Part shown: in pieces, positions 14,851 through 22,981 of the stretch
Numbering within the stretch: position 1 is the first letter of the stretch
Layout: the number at the start of each line of letters is the position of its first letter
Assembly (NCBI RefSeq): GCF_000473045.1
Contig: NZ_AXAY01000001.1
Coordinates: forward strand, 124,001-188,000
Length of the DNA stretch: 64,000 nucleotides
Direction of reading: 5' to 3'
DNA from: Bradyrhizobium sp. WSM3983
Lineage (GTDB): Bacteria; Pseudomonadota; Alphaproteobacteria; Rhizobiales; Xanthobacteraceae
The notes under the pieces: generated by a model
Told to the model about the DNA's origin: nothing
Database searches by the model: none
The model's input: the letters and a program-made list of their open reading frames with translations, nothing else
Translations under genes and position numbers: made by a program

Positions 14851-16584
14851 ATGGGCCGCGGGCTGCAAATTTCGATCGGGCAGCACTCCGACAAAGGGCG
14901 CAAGCCGGTCAACCAGGACTTTCACGGCGCCCTGATCCCGGGGGAGCCGCTGTTGAGCCTGAAGGGCATCGCTGTCGTCCTCGCCGACGGCATCTCGAGC
15001 AGCGCGGTGAGCCAGGTCGCGAGCGAGTCCGCGGTCAAGAGCTTCCTGACCGACTATTACTGCACCTCCGAATCCTGGACGGTGAAGACGTCGGCACGAC
15101 GCGTGCTCGAAGCCACCAACTCATGGCTGCACGCGGAAACGCGTCGCAGCCAATACGCCTATGATCGCGACAAGGGCTACGTCTGCACCTTCACCGCAAT
15201 GGTCGTCAAATCGACCACGGCTCATATTTTTCACATAGGCGACTGCCGGATCTACCGCGTCGACGGCAAGATACTCGAGCAGCTCACCGACGATCACCGC
15301 ATCATCGTCTCGTCGGAGCAGACCTATCTCGGCCGCGCGCTCGGGATCAACCCGCAGATCGAAATCGACTACCAGGCGCTTGAGGTCGGAAAAGGCGACG
15401 TCTTCCTGCTGGCGACCGACGGCGCCTACGAGTTCCTCGATCATCGCTTCGTCACGAGCACGCTCGATGCCCATGCCGGCGATCTCGACGGCGCGGCGCA
15501 GACCATCGTCGAGGAGGCCTATCGGCGCGGTAGCGACGACAACATCACGGTGCAGATCTTGCGCGTCGACGAGGTGCCGCAGACCGGCTCATCCGACATT
15601 CTTGGCGGTACGGCCGAACTGCCGCTGCCGCCGTTGCCGGAGCCGCGGGCACTGTTTGACGGCTACCGCATCGTCCGCGAAGTGCATGCCAGTAGCCGCA
15701 GCCACATCTACCTCGCCGTCGACACCGAGACCGAGGAGACGGTTGCGCTGAAGATCCCCTCGATCGATCTCCGCGATGACCCCGCTTATTTGAAGCGTTT
15801 CCTGATGGAGGAATGGATCGCGCGGCGGATCGACAGCCCCCACGTCCTGAAGCCTCGCGCGCGGTCCAAGCGGCGCAACTACCTCTACGTCGCGACCGAA
15901 TTCATCGAGGGGCAGACGCTGCGACAATGGATGCTGGACAATCCGCGCCCCGACCTCGAGACGGTGCGCGACATCGTGGATCAGATCGCATCGGGCCTGC
16001 GCGCCTTCCATCGCATGGAGATGCTGCATCAGGATCTGAGGCCCGACAACGTCCTTATCGACAAGACCGGCACCGCGAAGATCATCGACTTTGGCGCGGT
16101 CAGGGTCGCCGGCATCGCCGAGGCGTCGCCAAATCCAGCCGACGCCGAAATCCTCGGGACGGTGCAGTACACCGCCCCGGAATACTTCCTTGGCGAAGGC
16201 GGCTCACCGCGCTCGGACATGTTCTCGCTGGCGACCATTTGCTACCAGATGCTGACCGGAGATCTGCCTTACGGCGCCCAGGTCGCCCGTATCAGGGGAC
16301 GATCGGACGCCTGGAAGCTCCGATATCGTCCGGCCGGCCACGATGACCGGGCGGTCCCGGTCTGGATCGACGGCGCGCTGCGCAAGGCGCTGCAACCCGA
16401 TCCCAACAAGCGCCACGAGGACCTGTCCGAATTCACCTACGAGCTCAGAAACCCGAACCCGGCCTATCTCAGCACGCGGACCACGCCCCTGATCGAGCGC
16501 AATCCGCTGCTGTTCTGGAAGCTGAGCACGGTGGTCCTGGCCTGCGCCGTTGTGACGCTGCTCGCCCTGCTACATGCGCGCTAA
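14851..16584 (+). CDS. Bifunctional PP2C phosphatase-Ser/Thr protein kinase with C-terminal membrane anchor
   Basis: About 577 residues. The N-terminal PP2C-like phosphatase (about 1-240) shows VNQDFHGA, VLADGISSS, HIGDCRIYRV, LATDGAYEF and SDDNIT, which carry the metal-binding aspartates. A Hanks-type kinase (about 265-530) has VALKIPS (Lys), HQDLRPDNVLID (catalytic loop, HQD for HRD), IIDFGAVRV (DFG) and TAPEYF (APE). A single membrane helix (about 553-572) ends the protein. It lies about 100 bases after nirC, separated by repeats. Similar fusions occur in nitrate-assimilation operons of pseudomonads, so control of nitrate/nitrite transport is plausible but unproven. A GTG at 14842 is an alternative start. 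Confidence 0.9.
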   Translation: MGRGLQISIGQHSDKGRKPVNQDFHGALIPGEPLLSLKGIAVVLADGISSSAVSQVASESAVKSFLTDYYCTSESWTVKTSARRVLEATNSWLHAETRRSQYAYDRDKGYVCTFTAMVVKSTTAHIFHIGDCRIYRVDGKILEQLTDDHRIIVSSEQTYLGRALGINPQIEIDYQALEVGKGDVFLLATDGAYEFLDHRFVTSTLDAHAGDLDGAAQTIVEEAYRRGSDDNITVQILRVDEVPQTGSSDILGGTAELPLPPLPEPRALFDGYRIVREVHASSRSHIYLAVDTETEETVALKIPSIDLRDDPAYLKRFLMEEWIARRIDSPHVLKPRARSKRRNYLYVATEFIEGQTLRQWMLDNPRPDLETVRDIVDQIASGLRAFHRMEMLHQDLRPDNVLIDKTGTAKIIDFGAVRVAGIAEASPNPADAEILGTVQYTAPEYFLGEGGSPRSDMFSLATICYQMLTGDLPYGAQVARIRGRSDAWKLRYRPAGHDDRAVPVWIDGALRKALQPDPNKRHEDLSEFTYELRNPNPAYLSTRTTPLIERNPLLFWKLSTVVLACAVVTLLALLHAR

Positions 16585-16599
16585 CAGGGCCGGTGCCGG

Positions 16600-17517
16600 T
16601 CAGGCCGGTTCAGCCGCCTTCGTCCCCAGCGGTTTCGGCGCCATGCCGCCGCCAGGCTTGAGGTGGAATTCGTAGGTCATCAGATGCCATTGCCCGTTCG
16701 CCCTGGCGCCGTCGGGCATCTCGAGGTCGTTGCGCGGCTCGACCTTGGCAACGAGGTCGTCCTTGACTCCAAACACCACGTCGGAATCGAGATATTTGTC
16801 GCCATCCATGAAGACGTGGGTGATCAGCGGCTCGTAACCCTTGGCATTGACCAGGAAGTGCACATGCGCCGGACGCATCGGATGGCGTTTGGTCTGCACG
16901 ATCATCTCGCCGACCGGCCCGTCCGTCGGGATCGGATAACTGCACGGCAAAATCGTGCGGAAGAAGAAGCGTCCGTCGGCATCCGTGATGAAGCGCGCCC
17001 GCGCCGAGGCGCCGACCTCGTCATAATTTGCCTTCTGTGAATCGTAGAACCCGTCGTCATCGGCATGCCAGACATCGACGGGGACATTCGCAAGCGGCTT
17101 GCCATGGAGATCGGTGACGCGGCTTTGCACGAACATCCGCTCGCCCGTGAGATTGTTCGGCGAGATATCGGTGCCGTGCGCAGTCACCTTGTGCTCACCG
17201 ACATAGAACGGGCCGAGCACCGTGGTCTGGGTCGCGCCGTCGCGGTCGCGATGGTTGACCGCGTCGACCAGCATGGAGACGCCGAGCACGTCGGAGAGCA
17301 GGATGAACTCCTGGCGGGTGTCGGTGCATTTCTGGCCGGTGCGGGTCAGGAAATCGATGGCGTATTCCCATTCCTCGAAGGTGAGACCGGTCTTGCTCAC
17401 GTAATCGTGCAGCGACTTCACCAATTCCTGGAGCAGGAATTTCGCACGCGTATCAGGCGTGGTGTCGAAGCTTTTGACCACGGCTTCGGTGAGTTCGGTC
17501 TCGTTGAACTGGGTCAT
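16600..17517 (-). CDS. Intradiol ring-cleavage dioxygenase (catechol or hydroxyquinol 1,2-dioxygenase)
   Basis: A 305-residue Fe(III) dioxygenase that opens a catechol-type ring between its hydroxyls. The N-terminal helical dimerisation/linker domain (about 1-105) precedes the beta-sandwich catalytic domain. The four iron ligands are visible: Tyr158 (DDGFYDSQ), Tyr194 (PCSYPIPTDGPVG), His218 and His220 (RPAHVHF). The long N-terminal domain and the GFYDSQ/RPAHVHF context fit hydroxyquinol or catechol 1,2-dioxygenases, not protocatechuate enzymes. No maleylacetate reductase or muconate enzyme gene lies beside it, so the pathway is not defined here. Its stop is only 15 bases from the convergent kinase gene. 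Confidence 0.9.
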   Translation of the reverse strand: MTQFNETELTEAVVKSFDTTPDTRAKFLLQELVKSLHDYVSKTGLTFEEWEYAIDFLTRTGQKCTDTRQEFILLSDVLGVSMLVDAVNHRDRDGATQTTVLGPFYVGEHKVTAHGTDISPNNLTGERMFVQSRVTDLHGKPLANVPVDVWHADDDGFYDSQKANYDEVGASARARFITDADGRFFFRTILPCSYPIPTDGPVGEMIVQTKRHPMRPAHVHFLVNAKGYEPLITHVFMDGDKYLDSDVVFGVKDDLVAKVEPRNDLEMPDGARANGQWHLMTYEFHLKPGGGMAPKPLGTKAAEPA

Positions 17518-17687
17518 GGTGCGTTTGCCTTGAGCTTTCTCGTTGGCCCCATGGGGATCCTTGGGCTCCCTGGAGGCATTCCAGACTGGAGCCTACACCA
17601 ATCGCCGGCCTCGCGTTAAGTGCGACCCGCTTGGAATAGGCCGGTCATTTCGGCTATCAACGCCTGAGAAAACTGCCGGAGGAACTC

Positions 17688-18962
17688 ATGCTCGCCCCTA
17701 CCCCCGCCTCGCCCGAATCCGTGGGCATGTCCAAGGCCGCGCTCGACCGCGTCGATGCGCATCTGAAGAACCGCTACATTGATGCCGGCCGCTTCCCGGG
17801 CACGCATCTCCTGGTCTACCGCCGTGGCAAGATCGCCCACAGCTCGGTGCAGGGCCTTGCCGATGTCGAGCGCAAGGCGTCGGTCAAGGACGACACCATC
17901 TACCGCATCTATTCCATGACCAAGCCACTCACCAGCGTCGCCTTCATGATGCTGGTCGAGGAAGGCCTGGTCGCGATCGATGAGCCCGTCGCCAAATACA
18001 TTCCGGAATGGAAGAATCTCGGCGTGTTCGTCGCCGGCACCTCACCGGCCTTCCTGACCCGGCCGCCGTCCCGGCCGATGCTGATCGTCGATCTCCTGCG
18101 TCACACGTCCGGGCTGACCTACGGCTTCCAGCAGCGCTCCAATGTCGATGCCGCCTACCGCGCCGAGAAGATCGGCGAGGTCGAGAAGGCCGGCACGCTC
18201 CAGACCATGATCGAGAGCCTTGCAAAAATCCCGCTGGAGTTTTCGCCGGGCGAGGCCTGGAACTACTCGGTCGCGACCGACGTACTCGGCTATCTCGTCG
18301 GCAAGATCTCCGGAATGCCGTTCGAGCAGTTCCTTAAAGCACGCATTCTCGATCCGCTCGGCATGACCGACACCGACTTCCACGTGCCGGCCTCGAAGGC
18401 GCACCGCTTCGCCGCCTGCTACAACGCCGATCCCAGCGGTGGATTCACCTTCCATGCCGGCCAGCGCCGCGAGGGCCTGACACTCCAGGACGATCCGACC
18501 AAGAGCTCGTTCCTGTCGCCGCCCTCCTTCATCTCCGGCGGCGGCGGGCTGTGCTCGACGATGGCGGATTATCTCACCTTCTGCCGAGCACTCCTCAACG
18601 GCGGCGAGCTCGGCGGCGTCCGCTTGATCGGGCCGAAGACTCTGGCGCTGATGACGAGCAACCACATTCCGGGCGGACAATCGCTGCCGGAAGTGTCGCG
18701 CTCGCTGTTCTCCGAAGCCGCCTATAACGGCATCGGGTTCGGTCTTGGCTTCGCCGTAACGATGCGCCCGGCGGAGACGCTGATCGCCGGCAGCCCCGGC
18801 GAATATAATTGGGGCGGCGCGGCCACGACCTCGTTCTTCATCGACCCGGCCGAAGAACTGATCACCATCTTCATGACACAGGTGCTGCCGTCCAGCGCCT
18901 ATCCGATCCGACGCGAACTGCGCAGCATGGTCTATGCCGCGATCACCGAGAGCAATCTGTAG
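17688..18962 (+). CDS. Serine hydrolase of the class C beta-lactamase/esterase family
   Basis: A 424-residue member of the penicillin-binding-protein-like hydrolases. The nucleophile motif is Ser76-Met-Thr-Lys79 (YSMTKP). The Tyr motif reads Tyr-Ser-Val (WNYSVATDVLGYL), and HTSGLTYG and GGGLCSTMADYL are typical of the EstB-type esterase group. No signal peptide is visible, so it is probably a cytoplasmic esterase and not a periplasmic beta-lactamase. A strong terminator follows the stop. GAGG lies 4 bases before the ATG (GGAGGAACTC). Confidence 0.88.
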   Translation: MLAPTPASPESVGMSKAALDRVDAHLKNRYIDAGRFPGTHLLVYRRGKIAHSSVQGLADVERKASVKDDTIYRIYSMTKPLTSVAFMMLVEEGLVAIDEPVAKYIPEWKNLGVFVAGTSPAFLTRPPSRPMLIVDLLRHTSGLTYGFQQRSNVDAAYRAEKIGEVEKAGTLQTMIESLAKIPLEFSPGEAWNYSVATDVLGYLVGKISGMPFEQFLKARILDPLGMTDTDFHVPASKAHRFAACYNADPSGGFTFHAGQRREGLTLQDDPTKSSFLSPPSFISGGGGLCSTMADYLTFCRALLNGGELGGVRLIGPKTLALMTSNHIPGGQSLPEVSRSLFSEAAYNGIGFGLGFAVTMRPAETLIAGSPGEYNWGGAATTSFFIDPAEELITIFMTQVLPSSAYPIRRELRSMVYAAITESNL

Positions 18963-18978
18963 TTTCCGGACGCTTGTT

Positions 18979-19014
18979 GCAACGGGCGCCGCGAGTCATC
19001 GCGGCGCCCGTTGC
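18979..19014. terminator. Strong bidirectional terminator hairpin
   Basis: A perfect 16-bp stem (18979-18994 with 18999-19014) closes a GTCA loop between the serine hydrolase and the convergent small-protein operon. The flanking T content is modest (TTGTCT on the plus side), but the stem is the most stable seen in the window. Confidence 0.8.
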
Positions 19015-19022
19015 TTGTCTGC

Positions 19023-19103
19023 TCAGTGGAAATGGCCGATCAGATAAATGCCGCCGCCGATCACCAGCACGGCCGGCACGGCCCACAAAATAAGAACTGG
19101 CAT
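19023..19103 (-). CDS. 26-residue single-helix membrane miniprotein
   Basis: MPVLILWAVPAVLVIGGGIYLIGHFH: one predicted membrane helix covering almost the whole peptide with His at the end. The ATG is preceded by GAGG at 8 bases and lies 9 bases after the stop of the secreted-protein gene at 19113-19346, so the two form an operon behind an EcfG-type promoter. A strong terminator follows. No family recognised; a stress-related membrane peptide is a guess. Confidence 0.6.
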   Translation of the reverse strand: MPVLILWAVPAVLVIGGGIYLIGHFH

Positions 19104-19112
19104 CTGTCATCC

Positions 19113-19346
19113 TCAGTTTGACGTGCAGACCTTGACGGTCTTCATGCCGGCCTCAGCCTCGGTGCGCGACTTGTAGATCGCGCCTGAGGGACTGACGACC
19201 GTCATGCTCGTATCCATCGGCTTCTTGTCGACGATCGTGCACTTCTTCGTCTTGACGTCCTGCACGACGTAGAACTCGTCGGCCGCAAACGCCGGTAGCG
19301 AAAACGCAGCAACCATCAGTGCCGCGATTGCGATCCTCAACTTCAT
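19113..19346 (-). CDS. Small secreted hypothetical protein, EcfG-promoter controlled
   Basis: A 77-residue protein with a clear signal peptide (MKLRIAIAALMVAAFSLPAFA) and a mature part of about 56 residues (DEFYVVQDVKTKKCTIVDKKP...KVCTSN) with two cysteines likely to form a disulphide in the periplasm. The start ATG at 19346 has an exceptionally strong ribosome site (GGAGGAGGAG). A perfect GGAAC-N17-CGTT promoter lies 46-71 bases upstream. The pattern F/YYVVQDxxTKKCTxVDKKP is common in Bradyrhizobium hypothetical proteins, but I know no function. Confidence 0.85.
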   Translation of the reverse strand: MKLRIAIAALMVAAFSLPAFAADEFYVVQDVKTKKCTIVDKKPMDTSMTVVSPSGAIYKSRTEAEAGMKTVKVCTSN

Positions 19347-19391
19347 TCTCTCCTCCTCCAATTGCCGGGTTCCACATCCGGACGATTCACA

Positions 19392-19417
19392 AACGGGAAA
19401 AAATGGCAATTTGTTCC
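19392..19417 (-). promoter_or_regulatory. EcfG (general stress sigma factor) promoter
   Basis: On the minus strand GGAAC (19417-19413), a 17-base spacer and CGTT (19395-19392) match the alphaproteobacterial EcfG consensus exactly. Predicted transcription start is near 19383, 37 bases before the ATG of the secreted protein. Confidence 0.7.
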
Positions 19418-19424
19418 TATCGCC

Positions 19425-19449
19425 GGAACGTGACCTGACGTGAGATGTT
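19425..19449 (+). promoter_or_regulatory. Near-consensus EcfG promoter, divergent
   Basis: GGAAC (19425-19429), 16-base spacer, TGTT (19446-19449): one mismatch in the -10 part. It points toward the 30-residue peptide gene at 19482 and beyond it the HWE kinase. Confidence 0.45.
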
Positions 19450-19481
19450 GAAGGAGCGATCGTCCTCTCGGAGTTGATGCC

Positions 19482-19574
19482 ATGACATCGCATCGACAAG
19501 CGCGGATCGCCGGGCTCAGTCTGGCGGCCGTGTACACCATGTGCCTGCTGCTCACCGCAATCAGCATGAGTTGA
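19482..19574 (+). CDS. 30-residue hydrophobic peptide
   Basis: A short frame with one predicted membrane helix (LSLAAVYTMCLLLTAISMS) after a basic head (MTSHRQARIAG). GGAG lies 8 bases before the ATG, and an EcfG-like promoter ends 32 bases upstream. No homologue recognised. The promoter, ribosome site and helix are consistent with a real gene, but chance cannot be excluded at this length. Confidence 0.4.
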   Translation: MTSHRQARIAGLSLAAVYTMCLLLTAISMS

Positions 19575-19712
19575 AGCGCCGGCGGCTGCGCTGCAAAAAC
19601 CCGCCCTGGCCTGCGCGCCGGATATGAAAATTATGGCGCCGCGCAAATCCTGCCCGTATGGTCTGACAATATCATAATCCGGCGCCGCAGCGCTGGAACC
19701 GGGACGCCCGCG

Positions 19713-21221
19713 TTGTCAAAGCTCACCTTGCCGGTCCGGCTCGCTCTCCTGGTTGCGGGAACGATGTTGCCGTTGATCGTCTTCGCCGTCGGCCTCGCTT
19801 ATTCCAACTATCGCCAGGACCGCAGCGATGCGACGCGCCGGGTGCTCGAGACGGTACGAAGCATGCGCCTCGTGCTCGATTCCGAGGTGCAGCGGATGAC
19901 GGGCGGCCTGCAGGTGCTCGCGCTCAGCGAATCCTTACGCAAAGGCGACTTCGACAGTTTCCGGCGCTCGGCAGTCGGGTTCATCAGCCAGTATGGCGAG
20001 GATAGCGTCCTGCTGCTGGCCGACAGGTCCGGGCACCAGCTGTTCTCGACGGTCACGACCGAAACCGCGAACCTGCCACTGCGCAACAACCACGACATCA
20101 TCGAACGGGTCTTCACGACGAAGACGCCGCAATTCTCCGATCTTTTCATCGGGTCGACCAAGATGCGCCCGATCGTCACGGTCGAAGTCCCGGTGCTGCG
20201 CGACGGCGAGGTGGTCTACACGCTCTCCTTCAGCCCGCCGATCGACATCTTCCAGCATCTGGTCGAGCGGCAGCGCCCGGACGAGCAATGGACCGTGTCG
20301 CTGCTGGACAGCAAAGGCGTCGTGTTCGCGCGCGCCCCCAATCCGAACGAGACTTTCGGCAAGCAGGCCTCACCGTCGCTCTTTGAGGCGATGTTCCGCT
20401 CATCCGAGGCAGTGCTGTCGAGCGTGTCGCTCGACGGCGTTGCGCTTGCCTCGGCCTATACGCGGTCGCGGCTGACCGGCTGGACCGTCGCCGCCGGCGT
20501 CACCGAGAGCTCGCTGATCGCACCGCTCTGGCGCAACATCGCGATCACCAGCCTGATCGGCGGTGTGCTGCTTCTGGTCGGCCTGACCTTTGCGATCAGG
20601 ATGGCGACCACGATCGCGCGCGGCGACATGCTGCACAATCTCCTGATCGAGGAGCTCAACCACCGCGTCAAGAACACGCTGGCGCTGATGCAGGCGATCG
20701 CGGTGCAGACTTTTCGCAGCGCCAGCCGCGACGAGCGCACCAAGTTCGAGGGACGTCTCTGCGCGCTGGCCGAGGCACATAATCTCCTCAGCCAGGAGAA
20801 GTGGGCAGGCTCGGAGCTGAGGGACGTGATCGCGCGCGTGCTGCAGCCATTCCTGCTCACAAATCCCGATCGTATCCGGATGAATGGCCCCGCCGTACCG
20901 CTGTCGCCACGGCTTGCCGTGGTGCTGTCGATGATCGTGCATGAGATCGCGACCAACGCCGCGAAATACGGCGCATTGTCCAACGAGACCGGCCGGGTGA
21001 CGCTGGACTGGCAGATCATGGAGGACACGCCGAAGCCACGGCTGCGGCTGATCTGGACCGAGACCGGCGGACCATTGGTGACAGCGCCGGTGCAGCGCGG
21101 CTTCGGCTCGCGCCTGATCGAGCGCAGTGCCCGCGACCAGCTCGGCGGCGAGGCGACGGTGGACTTCCTGCCGCGCGGCGTCGTCTGCACGGTGATCTGC
21201 GCGCTGGATGAAACGCGGTGA
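19713..21221 (+). CDS. HWE-family sensor histidine kinase
   Basis: A 502-residue membrane kinase. Helix 1 (about 9-28) and helix 2 (about 276-296) bracket a periplasmic sensing domain of about 245 residues that resembles a double Cache/PDC fold. The H-box reads EELNHRVKNTLALMQAI, the N-box HEIATNAAKYGAL carries the extra His, and RLIWTETGGP supplies the W-x-E motif that defines HWE kinases. Several HWE kinases phosphorylate PhyR and so activate the EcfG general stress response. That would fit the EcfG promoters next door (inference). The start is a TTG with no strong ribosome site. Confidence 0.9.
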   Translation: MSKLTLPVRLALLVAGTMLPLIVFAVGLAYSNYRQDRSDATRRVLETVRSMRLVLDSEVQRMTGGLQVLALSESLRKGDFDSFRRSAVGFISQYGEDSVLLLADRSGHQLFSTVTTETANLPLRNNHDIIERVFTTKTPQFSDLFIGSTKMRPIVTVEVPVLRDGEVVYTLSFSPPIDIFQHLVERQRPDEQWTVSLLDSKGVVFARAPNPNETFGKQASPSLFEAMFRSSEAVLSSVSLDGVALASAYTRSRLTGWTVAAGVTESSLIAPLWRNIAITSLIGGVLLLVGLTFAIRMATTIARGDMLHNLLIEELNHRVKNTLALMQAIAVQTFRSASRDERTKFEGRLCALAEAHNLLSQEKWAGSELRDVIARVLQPFLLTNPDRIRMNGPAVPLSPRLAVVLSMIVHEIATNAAKYGALSNETGRVTLDWQIMEDTPKPRLRLIWTETGGPLVTAPVQRGFGSRLIERSARDQLGGEATVDFLPRGVVCTVICALDETR

Positions 21222-21315
21222 CTCGGAAGGCGTACTGACATGACTGCGCGTCGGCCTTGGGCCGCAAGGCAGCATTCTGTGCTAAGCATGCTATGTTCGG
21301 AGAGCAAATGGAGAC

Positions 21316-21639
21316 GTGAGGTTGGCTCGCGCAAAGACGGTGGAATATTTGGCTTTCCTGCTGCTCACTACGCTGCTTGCAGGTGTCTTCGCTTTTGTTT
21401 GGTCATTGTCGCCGTTGGGATTTGGTTTTGCGGACGGACCAGCCGACCCGATGATTAGGAAAATTGCTCTAGCAATGATTGCGGCCTCGTATTTTGTTGG
21501 AATGCCTGCGCTTTTGATAGGACAAGCCGCTTCCCCAATACTTTGGTTCTTTGGACAGACACGAGGCGCATATATCGTCCCGCTCTTGAGCATGGGTTCG
21601 TTCTTGCTTTGCGCAATCATAGCATTCTTGCTCTGGTAA
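21316..21639 (+). CDS. Hypothetical small membrane protein
   Basis: 107 residues from a GTG (or 105 from the TTG at 21322, which is better spaced from GGAG). Three membrane helices are predicted (about 10-30, 49-69, 85-106). No family recognised. Codon use is less GC-rich at third positions than in its neighbours (Phe TTT, Leu TTG), suggesting later acquisition or weak selection. A possible hairpin (GCCTTG/CAAGGC, 21254-21270) lies upstream. Confidence 0.55.
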   Translation: MRLARAKTVEYLAFLLLTTLLAGVFAFVWSLSPLGFGFADGPADPMIRKIALAMIAASYFVGMPALLIGQAASPILWFFGQTRGAYIVPLLSMGSFLLCAIIAFLLW

Positions 21640-21774
21640 TTTTCGCTTCGGGCAGTTCTGGATCCCGCGAGAGCCCAAGCGCCGACGTCCGCAATGGGTC
21701 AAACGCCGACGGTGGCGACCGCACAAAGTCACTTCCGTCTTAGCGTTGAAAGCCGCCACGACGAGCCGCGCCCG

Positions 21775-22506
21775 CTAGCCGATCGTCTGCAGCGCCGGAA
21801 ACGTCTCCAGCAGCCAGATGCTCACATTGGAGACCGCGCCGGTGAGGAAGCCGATGCCGGTGATCACCATCAGCACGCCCATGGCGCGCTCGACATTGAC
21901 GAGGTGGCCCTTCATGCGCGCGAACAGCTTTGAGAACTGCTCGATCATCAGCGCCGCGATCAGGAAGGGAATGCCGAGGCCGGCGGAATAGACCGCGAGG
22001 AGGCCAGCGCCCTTCGTCACCGTCGCTTCCGCCGCGGCGATCGAGAGGATCGCGGCGAGGATCGGGCCGATGCACGGCGTCCAGCCGAAGGCGAAGGCGA
22101 GCCCCATGACATAAGCGCCCCAGAGGCCTACGGGTTTTGGCGCGGTCAGACGCCCCTCGCGCATCAACAGGCCGATCCGCGTCAGCCCCAGGAAGTGCAG
22201 GCCCATGATGATGATGACGATGCCGGCAAGGATCGACAGTTCCGCGGACCAGGCGCGGATCAGTCCGCCGATCAGCGAAGCGCTGGCCCCGAGCGCCACG
22301 AACACTGTCGAGAAGCCGAGCACGAACAGCACCGCCGCCATCATGATCGCGCGCTTCGAAGCCGAGGCCGGCTCGTCGTTCTCGACGTGCTCGATCGTGG
22401 CGCCGGTAAGGTAGATCAGATAGGGCGGAACCAGGGGCAGGACGCAGGGCGAGAGGAAGCTGACGAGACCGGCAATCAGCGCCGCTGTAATCGAAACATT
22501 TTGCAT
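21775..22506 (-). CDS. ccdA: Cytochrome c biogenesis protein CcdA
   Basis: A 243-residue inner-membrane protein with six predicted helices. It passes reducing equivalents from cytoplasmic thioredoxin to periplasmic apocytochrome c maturation or thiol repair. The two conserved Cys-Pro helices are present as FLSPCVLPLVPPYLIYLTG (helix 1) and FGWTPCIGPILAAIL (helix 4). Start chosen at the ATG at 22506 (MQNVSITAAL), because the longer frame adds residues with no membrane or signal character. It could support haem attachment in the c-type subunits FixO and FixP encoded elsewhere in the window. Confidence 0.9.
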   Translation of the reverse strand: MQNVSITAALIAGLVSFLSPCVLPLVPPYLIYLTGATIEHVENDEPASASKRAIMMAAVLFVLGFSTVFVALGASASLIGGLIRAWSAELSILAGIVIIIMGLHFLGLTRIGLLMREGRLTAPKPVGLWGAYVMGLAFAFGWTPCIGPILAAILSIAAAEATVTKGAGLLAVYSAGLGIPFLIAALMIEQFSKLFARMKGHLVNVERAMGVLMVITGIGFLTGAVSNVSIWLLETFPALQTIG

Positions 22507-22714
22507 GATGCAGTCGGAGCCATCCCGGGCCCTCGGGCTGGACGCGGGAAATGCGCACACAACCGGAGCCGAACCGGCTTTGGTGTAGCCGATGCCGGGG
22601 AATCCGCAACAGAGGCGCGATCAAACCATGGCTCCTCCCGATGCCGTCTGCGATCACAGATGCGGCATCGGGACGCGCACAAATCTCGCCAAAAAGCGAG
22701 GTTCGGCGGCGCGG

Positions 22715-22981
22715 CTACTTCACCACGCGGAGCAGCGGACGCCGGGGCTGGTCCTGCGTCTGCTTGGAAGGGGGCAGCGGTTCGCTGGCAGCGCTCCGCA
22801 GCATTTCGTCGCACAGTGCCTTGAGGTCGGCACTGTCAATTCCTTTGAGCTTCATCCTGACATCGAGGATGACGATCGAGAGCAGCTCAGCCGACTCTCG
22901 GCTGTTGCTCTCATTGAGAACCTTGCGGCACTCCTCGAGCGTCTCGAGCACCGACTGCAATTGTTCGTCTGAATGCGACAC
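22715..22981 (-). CDS. Small hypothetical protein
   Basis: 88 residues from the GTG at 22981 (SHSDEQLQSVLETLEECRKVLNESNSRESAELLSIVILDVRMKLKGID...), which has GGAAAG 7 bases upstream. A longer in-frame ATG at 23062 has no ribosome site. The protein is predicted to be helical, acidic and soluble, with a basic Pro-rich tail. No family recognised. It is separated from ccdA by about 210 bases in which I see nothing specific. Confidence 0.6.
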   Translation of the reverse strand: MSHSDEQLQSVLETLEECRKVLNESNSRESAELLSIVILDVRMKLKGIDSADLKALCDEMLRSAASEPLPPSKQTQDQPRRPLLRVVK

